From: Chromohalobacter beijerinckii
Lineage (GTDB): Bacteria; Pseudomonadota; Gammaproteobacteria; Pseudomonadales; Halomonadaceae
Assembly: GCF_023061185.1 (NCBI RefSeq)
Contig: NZ_JAKGAK010000001.1
Span: 124,001-188,000, forward strand
Direction: 5' to 3'
DNA length: 64,000 bases
Shown: positions 46,043 to 52,307 of the stretch, piece after piece
Position numbering within the stretch: the first letter of the stretch is position 1
Layout: every line of letters starts with the position of its first letter
Made by a program: the position numbers and the translations under genes
The notes under the pieces: generated by a model
What the model was told of the DNA's origin: nothing
Databases searched by the model: none
What the model saw: the letters and a program-made list of their open reading frames with translations, nothing else

Positions 46043-47287
46043 ATGCAAACCCTCATGGGGCTCGTCGGCGTGGTGGTCGTCCTGCTGATCGCCCTCGCCT
46101 TGTCCGAAAACCGTCGGGCCATTCGTCTGCGCACCGTCGCCGGGGCGCTTGCCATCCAAGCCGGTCTTGGCCTGTTCGTGCTCGCCATCCCTTTCGGCCA
46201 AGACGTCCTGCTGGGGCTCACCAACGCCGTACAGTCGGTCATCGACAGTGCCCAAGCGGGTATGGACTTCGTCTTTGGCGGCCTGGTCAGCGACACCATG
46301 TTCGACGTCTTCGGTGACGGCGGTTTCGTCTTCGCCCTGCGCGTATTGCCCATCATCGTGTTCTTTTCTTCACTGGTCGCCGTGCTTTATTACCTGGGCA
46401 TCATGCGCTGGGTGATCAAGCTGATGGGCGGCGCGCTGCAGAAGCTGCTGGGCACCTCGCGTACCGAATCGCTTTCCGCCGCCGCCAATATCTTCGTCGG
46501 GCAAACCGAAGCGCCGATGGCCGTGCGCCCCTTCTTGTCGCGAATGACGCGCTCCGAGCTCTTCGCGGTGATGGTCGGTGGCCTGGCCTCGGTGGCCGGA
46601 AGCGTGCTCGGCGGTTACGCCGCGATGGGCATCTCCCTGGAATATCTGCTGGCCGCCTCGTTCATGGCGGCACCGGGCGGGCTGCTGATGGCCAAACTCA
46701 TCGTGCCTGAAACCGAGCCGCCGTCTCAGCCGTTGGAAGACGTCATCGACGGCGAAGACGACGAGGCCCCCGCCAACGTCATCGAGGCGGCGGCCAACGG
46801 TGCCGCCTCCGGTGTCCAGCTAGCCCTCAACGTGGGCGGCATGCTGCTGGCCTTCATCGCCCTGATCGCGCTAGGCAACCAGATTCTGGGTGGCATCGGC
46901 GGCTGGTTGGGTTACCCGGATCTGACCCTGGAACTGCTACTCGGTTATCTGTTCGCGCCCTTGGCGTTCTTGATCGGCGTCCCCTGGGAAGAGGCGATCC
47001 ATGCCGGCAGCTTCCTGGGCCAGAAACTGGTGCTCAACGAATTCGTCGCCTTCGCCAACCTCGCCGCCGATCCGCAAGCACTGAGCGCGCATGCTCGGGC
47101 CATCGTCACTTTTGCGCTGTGCGGTTTTGCCAATCTCGCCTCCATTGCCATCCTGATGGGCGGTCTCGGCATGATGGCGCCCAGTCGACGCAGCGATATC
47201 GCTCGGCTGGGGCTCAAGGCTGTGGCCGCCGGCACGCTCTCCAACCTGATGAGCGCGACATTGGCCGGCGTGTTCCTCTCTCTTTGA
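46043..47287 (+). CDS. nupC: NupC/CNT-family nucleoside transporter
   Basis: Concentrative nucleoside transporters import nucleosides with H+ or Na+. The 414-residue inner-membrane protein has the usual eight to ten helices and the family motifs VGQTEAPMAVRPFLSRMTRSELFAVMVGGLASVAGSVLGGYAAMGI (about residues 152-197) and, in the second half, KLVLNEFVAFANLAADPQALSAHARAIVTFALCGFANLASIAILMGGLGMMAPSRR. The ATG follows AGGAGTATTCG. It is a single gene closed by a hairpin directly before the cobalamin riboswitch. Confidence 0.94.
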   Translation: MQTLMGLVGVVVVLLIALALSENRRAIRLRTVAGALAIQAGLGLFVLAIPFGQDVLLGLTNAVQSVIDSAQAGMDFVFGGLVSDTMFDVFGDGGFVFALRVLPIIVFFSSLVAVLYYLGIMRWVIKLMGGALQKLLGTSRTESLSAAANIFVGQTEAPMAVRPFLSRMTRSELFAVMVGGLASVAGSVLGGYAAMGISLEYLLAASFMAAPGGLLMAKLIVPETEPPSQPLEDVIDGEDDEAPANVIEAAANGAASGVQLALNVGGMLLAFIALIALGNQILGGIGGWLGYPDLTLELLLGYLFAPLAFLIGVPWEEAIHAGSFLGQKLVLNEFVAFANLAADPQALSAHARAIVTFALCGFANLASIAILMGGLGMMAPSRRSDIARLGLKAVAAGTLSNLMSATLAGVFLSL

Positions 47288-47307
47288 GAGATTTCGTCTC
47301 TTTGCAT

Positions 47308-47338
47308 GCCGGTCGCGCCCACCGCGACCGGCGTTTGA
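47308..47338 (+). terminator. Hairpin terminator after nupC
   Basis: GCCGGTCGCG (47308-47317) and CGCGACCGGC (47323-47332) form a perfect 10-bp stem with a 5-base loop, followed by GTTTG. Its 3' end abuts the -35 box of the next promoter. Confidence 0.75.
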
Positions 47339-47363
47339 CTTCCCCGGAACCGCCAAGCAGAAT
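47335..47363 (+). promoter_or_regulatory. Candidate sigma-70 promoter of the btuB riboswitch transcript
   Basis: TTGACT (47335-47340) and CAGAAT (47358-47363) are separated by 17 bases. Transcription would begin near 47370, just ahead of the riboswitch. Confidence 0.55.
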
Positions 47364-47378
47364 CCCCGCCCGTCGAGA

Positions 47379-47573
47379 CCCAGGTGCTCGGGAAACGGGT
47401 GAAAGTCCCGTACTGCCCCCGCAACGGTAATCGCGCCACGTCGGAAATCGTCGCTGCCAGCCGCGCACGCGACCGCCACTGCTCTTTCGTCAGTTCGAGT
47501 GGGAAGGCGTTTCCGCCCGGTGTCGGATCTTTTCCGCCGCCAGCGCGTCAGTCCGGAGACCGGCCTGGTTCTC
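47379..47573 (+). promoter_or_regulatory. Cobalamin (adenosylcobalamin) riboswitch
   Basis: The stretch has the conserved pieces of a B12 riboswitch in order: GGTGCTCGGGAAAC (47383), GGTGAAAGTCCCGTACTG and CCCGCAACGGTAA (to 47430), GCCACT (47475-47480), GGGAAGGCG (47501-47509) and the closing AGTCCGGAGACCGGCC (47549-47564). It lies in the 400-base leader of btuB, so B12 should repress the receptor. A further GC-rich hairpin and a weak GAGG ribosome-binding site (about 47693) lie between it and the btuB ATG; I cannot tell whether it acts on transcription or translation. Confidence 0.93.
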
Positions 47574-47703
47574 AGCACTGGCTGATGCGGAGGGCTTCGC
47601 CAGTGGCGACCGTTGCATTCACGCCGTCCAGGCGACGCGGCGGCGTCACCTCTTGTCCTCCTTATCGCGTAACTCGTTTCTTACGCTGATGAGGCGTTTT
47701 TCT

Positions 47704-49548
47704 ATGTTGCATAAAAAGAATCTGCTGTGGCTGGCCCTCGTGATGGCGGGCAGTGCACAGGCGCAGGGCGATCAACGACTATCCGACCTTCAGGTCACCG
47801 CCAATCGGCTACCTCAATCGCAAAGCGATGTGCTGGCCAGTACCACCGTCATCGACCGCGATGACATAGAGCGCAGTCAGGCTGGTTCGATCATCGACTT
47901 GCTGCAAGGCCGTGCGGGCATCGAAATCGCCCAGAATGGACCACCGGGAACGCTCTCCAGCCTGTTCATGCGCGGCACCCAATCCGACCACAGCCTGGTG
48001 CTGGTCGACGGCGTGCGCATCAACTCAGCCACCAGTGGTGGCGCCAGCCTGGAAATGCTGCCACTCGAGGCCATCGAACGTGTCGAAATCGTCCGCGGGC
48101 CGCGGGCTGCTGCCTATGGCGCCGACGCTATCGGCGGCGTCATTCAGGTTTTTACCCGGCATGGCACGGCCTCCGGCACGCAAGGCGGACTCAAGGCAAG
48201 CACAGGCAGCGACAGCACCCAACGCCAGAGCGCCTGGGTCGCCACCGGCGACGACGATACCCGCTTGAACGCCTCGCTCTTTCACCGCGACGGCGACGGT
48301 TTCAATGCCAAGCAGGCGGATGACAGCGGCGAACGCGACGGCTTCGAGCGCGAAGGCGCGCAACTGGGGCTTTCGCATCGCGTCAACGACGACGTCGAGG
48401 TGAGCGTCAATGCCCTGCGGCAGAACTTCGAGAACGAATACGACAATTGCTCGTTCCCCGCCTCTCAGGACTGTGTTACCAAAGGCTATCTGCAGTCCTT
48501 CGGCGGCCAGCTCGATGTCCAGCTCCAGCCGGACTGGCAGATGCTGATCACCGCCGGTCATTTCGACGAGCAACGCGAAGAGCGCTACTCGGGCGAACGC
48601 CAGAGCCTGACTGAAACACACCGCGATGAGGTCGGGCTACAGCACCGTTTCACCCGTGACAATGGCGTTGACGTGCTGGGCGTCGACTATCGTCACGACA
48701 ATATTGATTTCAATAATCGGGCGGGAGAATCATACCAAAAGGATAGCCGCGAAAATTACGGCATCTATGGCATGATGCAGCGCACCTACGGTGCCCACGA
48801 GCTTTCCGGTTCCTTGCGCTATGACGACGACTCCCTGTTCGGTAACAAAGCAACAGGCAACGCCGCCTATGCCTATCAGATAACTCAAAATCAGCGTTTG
48901 GGTGTTAGTTATGGCACAGCTTTCAAGGCTCCCAGCTTGAGCGATATGTATGGCACCTATAATCCCAATCCAGACTTAGACGCTGAAGAATCCAAGAGCT
49001 TAGAAGCTTTCTGGGCTTTTTCTCAAGGCGACTGGAAGACACGTGTCACGGCTTTTCAGAATCGTATCGAGGATATGATCGTTTATACGGGAGCATCTCC
49101 TAACGGTACTTATCGAAATATAGATGAGGCTAGAATTCGTGGCCTTGAGCTCAGCGGCGGCTGGCATGGAGAGCGGTTGGTAACACAGCTTTCGATTACG
49201 TTTCAGGATCCCGAAGTACGGAGCTGGTCGGATAATTATGCCGGCATTTCAGTAGGGGACCGCTTGCTGAATCGTTCGGAGCACTATGCGCGTTTGGACA
49301 CGGATTACAAAATTAATAATGAATGGAGTGTTGGCTCCACCCTTTGGGCCTTCAGCGAACGAACTTCTTATGGTGGTCAGGAAGTAGGCGGCTACGGCGT
49401 CGTCGATCTGCGTACCGCCTGGCAGGTCACGTCGATGGTCGAGCTGTCAGCCAAGGTCGAGAACGCCTTCGACAAGGAATACCAATTGGTCGACGGCTAC
49501 AACACCCAGGATCGCTACGTGGAAGGCGGTGTGACGCTGCGCTTCTGA
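47704..49548 (+). CDS. btuB: BtuB, TonB-dependent vitamin B12 receptor
   Basis: BtuB imports cobalamin across the outer membrane using TonB energy. The 614-residue product has a signal peptide (LLWLALVMAGSAQAQG), a TonB-box-like segment DLQVTA shortly after it, the plug domain (STTVIDRDDIERSQAGSIIDLLQGRAGIEIAQNGPPGTLSSLFMRG, LVDGVRINSATSGGASLEMLPLEAIERVEIVRGPRAAAYGADAIGGVIQVFT) and a 22-strand barrel ending in FDKEYQLVDGYNTQDRYVEGGVTLRF with the terminal aromatic residue. I chose the ATG at 47704, preceded by GAGGCG. The cobalamin riboswitch upstream fixes the substrate. From about 48.84 to 49.38 kb the base composition drops sharply (see findings), covering barrel strands. Confidence 0.95.
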   Translation: MLHKKNLLWLALVMAGSAQAQGDQRLSDLQVTANRLPQSQSDVLASTTVIDRDDIERSQAGSIIDLLQGRAGIEIAQNGPPGTLSSLFMRGTQSDHSLVLVDGVRINSATSGGASLEMLPLEAIERVEIVRGPRAAAYGADAIGGVIQVFTRHGTASGTQGGLKASTGSDSTQRQSAWVATGDDDTRLNASLFHRDGDGFNAKQADDSGERDGFEREGAQLGLSHRVNDDVEVSVNALRQNFENEYDNCSFPASQDCVTKGYLQSFGGQLDVQLQPDWQMLITAGHFDEQREERYSGERQSLTETHRDEVGLQHRFTRDNGVDVLGVDYRHDNIDFNNRAGESYQKDSRENYGIYGMMQRTYGAHELSGSLRYDDDSLFGNKATGNAAYAYQITQNQRLGVSYGTAFKAPSLSDMYGTYNPNPDLDAEESKSLEAFWAFSQGDWKTRVTAFQNRIEDMIVYTGASPNGTYRNIDEARIRGLELSGGWHGERLVTQLSITFQDPEVRSWSDNYAGISVGDRLLNRSEHYARLDTDYKINNEWSVGSTLWAFSERTSYGGQEVGGYGVVDLRTAWQVTSMVELSAKVENAFDKEYQLVDGYNTQDRYVEGGVTLRF

Positions 49549-49638
49549 TTCGTCTTTCCTACGCTGCACACCGCATGGCGCCCTGCCCCTTTATGGGGTG
49601 GGGCGTTATGCTGTATGACCCTTTACAGGAGAACGCCC

Positions 49639-49938
49639 ATGACACTCAGCAAGACGCAAAGCAGCTTCTATCGTCGCTTATACGTCGCACACCTGATCGC
49701 CGGTGGCACGGCCAGCATCCCGGCACTGATCGAGGCCACGGGTATGCCACGCCGAACCGCCCAGGATACCGTCAACGCGCTGATCGAGTTGGATATTCAC
49801 TGCGAATTCGAACAGCAGGCCGGTGCCCGGCATCATATCGGGCGTTACGTCATCCGCGACTGGGGGCCCATCGACCCGACGTGGGTCGCCGCGCATGCCG
49901 AACGCTTGCGCGATGCCCTGGGCTATCCGCCAGGCTGA
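49639..49938 (+). CDS. Small winged-helix DNA-binding protein
   Basis: The 99-residue product begins SKTQSSFYRRLYVAHLIAGGTASIPALIEATGMPRRTAQDTVNALIELDIHCEF, which reads as a helix-turn-helix/winged-helix domain with the recognition helix near MPRRTAQDTVNAL. The second half (GARHHIGRYVIRDWGPIDPTWVAAHAERLRDALGYP) is conserved in similar small proteins of Pseudomonas relatives, as far as I recall. The ATG follows CAGGAGAA. It lies between btuB and the LexA-controlled radical SAM gene, in the same direction, with its own ribosome-binding site. Targets are unknown. Confidence 0.75.
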   Translation: MTLSKTQSSFYRRLYVAHLIAGGTASIPALIEATGMPRRTAQDTVNALIELDIHCEFEQQAGARHHIGRYVIRDWGPIDPTWVAAHAERLRDALGYPPG

Positions 49939-49954
49939 CACCTCGCCAGCCGGG

Positions 49955-49997
49955 TTGAACCCACCTAAATGACGCCTATACTGTTTATATATACAGT
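49955..49997 (+). promoter_or_regulatory. LexA-controlled sigma-70 promoter of the radical SAM gene
   Basis: TTGAAC (49955-49960) and TATACT (49977-49982) are 16 bases apart. A perfect SOS box, CTGTTTATATATACAG at 49981-49996, fits the CTGT-N8-ACAG consensus with an AT-rich centre and overlaps the end of the -10 box. LexA bound there would cover the start of transcription. The radical SAM start codon is 12 bases beyond the box. Confidence 0.88.
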
Positions 49998-50008
49998 CAA
50001 GGCATTGC

Positions 50009-51088
50009 ATGATGACGACGCCCAGAGACCGCTCCCTCGCCCGCAAGGGCCGAGGCGCAACCTTCGACCCTCACAATCGTTTTTCACCCACGGTCAGTGA
50101 AGCCGTCGACGATGGCTGGTGGCAGGAAGAAACGCCCGCACGGTTGGCGACGCAAGTGCGTGACGAGCCCGCCAAGAGTGCGCTGTCCTGGAACCACTCG
50201 CCGGATTTGTCCTTCGATCGCTCGTTGAATCCCTATCGCGGTTGCGAGCACGGCTGCATCTACTGTTACGCACGTCCCAGCCATGCCTACTGGGACATGT
50301 CACCGGGGCTCGACTTCGAAACCAAGCTGATCGCGCGCACCGGCATGGTCGAGCGACTGCGCGATGAACTCGACAAACCCGGCTATGTCTGTCGGCCGAT
50401 CAACCTGTCGGGCAACACCGATTGCTATCAGCCGTTGGAAGCGGAACGCGGCACGACGCGAGCCCTGCTGGAATTGCTGCTGGATACCCGCCATCCCGTC
50501 ACGCTGGTCACCAAGAGCGCCTTGATCCTGCGTGACAAGGCCTTGCTCGCCGAGATGGCCGAGCACCGGCTGGTGCGTGTGTTCGTCAGCCTGACCAGCC
50601 TCGATGATGACCTCAAGCGGACGCTGGAACCACGCACGGCAGCACCGCGCACGCGCCTCAAGGTCATCCGCGAACTCAGCGAAGCCGGCATCCCCGTGGG
50701 CACCTTGATTTCGCCGGTGATTCCGGGGCTGACCGATCACGAACTCGAGTCCTTACTAGAGGCCGGACACGGCGCCGGCGCGCGCACCGCCGCCTGGATG
50801 CTGCTGCGCCTGCCGCATGAGGTCGCGCCACTTTTCGAAACCTGGCTAAACGAGCACTACCCGTTGCGTGCCGACAAGGTCATGAGCCTGATCCGCCAGT
50901 GCCGTGGCGGCGAGGACTACGATGCCCGCTTCGGCCATCGCATGCGCGGCGAAGGTGTGTTCGCGGAACTGCTGGCACAGCGCTTTCGCACGACCTGCCA
51001 GCGTTTGGGCATCGGTAACCGTACCGAGATGGGACTCGACACCAGTGCATTTCGCGCGCCCCATGCCCAAGGCGACCTATTCGACTGA
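50009..51088 (+). CDS. PA0069-family radical SAM protein
   Basis: The 359-residue protein carries the radical SAM cluster motif CEHGCIYCYARPSHAYW (about residues 78-94), a CxxxCxxC triad resembling spore photoproduct lyase, followed by NLSGNTDCYQPLE and the glycine-rich and strand motifs of a partial TIM barrel (VTLVTKSALILRDKALL, PVGTLISPVIPGLTDHE). It is the family of P. aeruginosa PA0069, a gene I recall being in the SOS regulon. The reaction is unknown; SplB-like DNA lesion reversal has been suggested by similarity only. The ATG at 50009 (or 50012) follows AAGG. It has a perfect LexA box on its promoter, so DNA damage should induce it. Confidence 0.88.
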   Translation: MMTTPRDRSLARKGRGATFDPHNRFSPTVSEAVDDGWWQEETPARLATQVRDEPAKSALSWNHSPDLSFDRSLNPYRGCEHGCIYCYARPSHAYWDMSPGLDFETKLIARTGMVERLRDELDKPGYVCRPINLSGNTDCYQPLEAERGTTRALLELLLDTRHPVTLVTKSALILRDKALLAEMAEHRLVRVFVSLTSLDDDLKRTLEPRTAAPRTRLKVIRELSEAGIPVGTLISPVIPGLTDHELESLLEAGHGAGARTAAWMLLRLPHEVAPLFETWLNEHYPLRADKVMSLIRQCRGGEDYDARFGHRMRGEGVFAELLAQRFRTTCQRLGIGNRTEMGLDTSAFRAPHAQGDLFD

Positions 51089-51116
51089 GGTGGCCGCCTG
51101 CATCGCATCACGCGAT

Positions 51117-52136
51117 TCAGGAAGCCTCGTGGAAGACCATCGCCACTCCGGCGCCGTACAACAGCACCAGCGCCACGCTCTCGAAGCCGATGCGTGCCGG
51201 GCCGTGTTTCTCGCGACGCACCAGCCCCAGCAGCAATACTGCCGTCATCAGAACCGATAGCGCGATCCACAGTAATGTCTGATCGGAAACGGCGTGATAG
51301 ATCGAACCGTCGCGATAGGCGATATCCGAGGCGGCGGCGAACAGCGTGTCGAAGGCGTTACCGCCGATGATCCCGCCTACGGCCAGAGTCAGTGCCCCGC
51401 GACGTACGGCCGCCACGGCGGTCACCAGCTCGGGCAAAGAGGTCGCTACCGAGGTCAACAATATGCCTACGGCGGTCTGGCTCATGCCCGTTTCCGTCGC
51501 CAGCGTCGTCGCCGCTTTCTCCATCACCCAGCCGGATACGCCCAGCAACAAGGCCAGAGCGGCGAACGCGCCCCACAGCCGGGTCAAGGAATAGCGCTGG
51601 GCTTCGTCATCCGGGGCATCCTCGCGGGTCTCACGCGTACGTCGCGGCATCCACATCGGCTGGCTACGCACTTCATCGATGATGCGCAGCCCATACACAT
51701 AGCCCAGAAACAGAAGCGGCGTGACCGGGTGAATACCCCACAACGTCCATTCCGGCGAATAGCGCGCCACCAGCAACATGCCTAGCAGGCACATCAACAA
51801 CGTGCCCTGCGCCAGATTGCCGATGGAAGCCGCCGCATGCTCAAGATTGACACGTCGTAGCGCCGCATCGGCGAAGGTGAGAAACAGCGTCTGTGCAGCG
51901 ATACCGCCCACGGCGTTGCTCATCGCCAGTTCGGGCTGACCCTTCCAGGCCGCCGTCACCGACAGCACGATGCCGGATAACGAGGTCGCCATACCCATCA
52001 GCACCGCCCCGGCAATGGCCTCCCCGATACCAGTACGATCGGCCAGCGTGTCCACCACGCCGGTCAGGCGCGTCCCGACCACGCCAATGACCAGTGCGCA
52101 TCCGGCGAATAGCGCCACGCTCAGCATCAAACTCAT
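51117..52136 (-). CDS. Sodium/calcium exchanger-family membrane protein
   Basis: The 339-residue inner-membrane protein has about ten helices in two inverted halves, each with an alpha-repeat of the CaCA superfamily: GIGEAIAGAVLMGMATSLSGIVLSVTAAWKGQPELAMSNAVGGIAAQTLF and MSQTAVGILLTSVATSLPELVTAVAAVRRGALTLAVGGIIGGNAFDTLFAAASD. The second repeat has the classic TSLPE motif, but the first reads TSLSG without the acidic residue, which may change ion binding. The ATG at 52136 follows AAGGACGAG. It lies beside a long palindromic element. The transported ion is uncertain. Confidence 0.85.
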   Translation of the reverse strand: MSLMLSVALFAGCALVIGVVGTRLTGVVDTLADRTGIGEAIAGAVLMGMATSLSGIVLSVTAAWKGQPELAMSNAVGGIAAQTLFLTFADAALRRVNLEHAAASIGNLAQGTLLMCLLGMLLVARYSPEWTLWGIHPVTPLLFLGYVYGLRIIDEVRSQPMWMPRRTRETREDAPDDEAQRYSLTRLWGAFAALALLLGVSGWVMEKAATTLATETGMSQTAVGILLTSVATSLPELVTAVAAVRRGALTLAVGGIIGGNAFDTLFAAASDIAYRDGSIYHAVSDQTLLWIALSVLMTAVLLLGLVRREKHGPARIGFESVALVLLYGAGVAMVFHEAS

Positions 52137-52157
52137 ATTACTCGTCCTTGAGAGGGG

Positions 52158-52286
52158 GTTTACAAAATAGGCGAGCGACGTCAAGACAAGGCAAAATCGG
52201 ACGAAAACACGGAGTTTACGTGGGGTAAATGAGTATTTTAAGGCCGATATTAACGCCGAATTGTCGAGCGCAGTCCTTTTGTAAAC
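52158..52286. repeat. Long imperfect palindromic intergenic element
   Basis: Outer arms GTTTACAAAA (52158-52167) and TTTTGTAAAC (52277-52286) are perfect inverted repeats, and GAGAG outside the left arm mirrors CTCTC outside the right (52150-52292). Inside, AAAATCGG pairs with CCGATATT and a central GTTTACG/GGTAAAT hairpin completes a nearly end-to-end palindrome of about 129 bases. It contains no open frame. It fills the gap between the divergent exchanger and the helicase stop. I recall similar elements between genes of Halomonas and Marinobacter, but no second copy is in this window. Confidence 0.7.
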
Positions 52287-52307
52287 ACTCTCTGCGACAT
52301 GTGCGCC

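Noticed and set aside
47384-47689. Open frame of 101 codons across the btuB leader
   Set aside because: It coincides with the cobalamin riboswitch and its expression platform; the structure explains the sequence.
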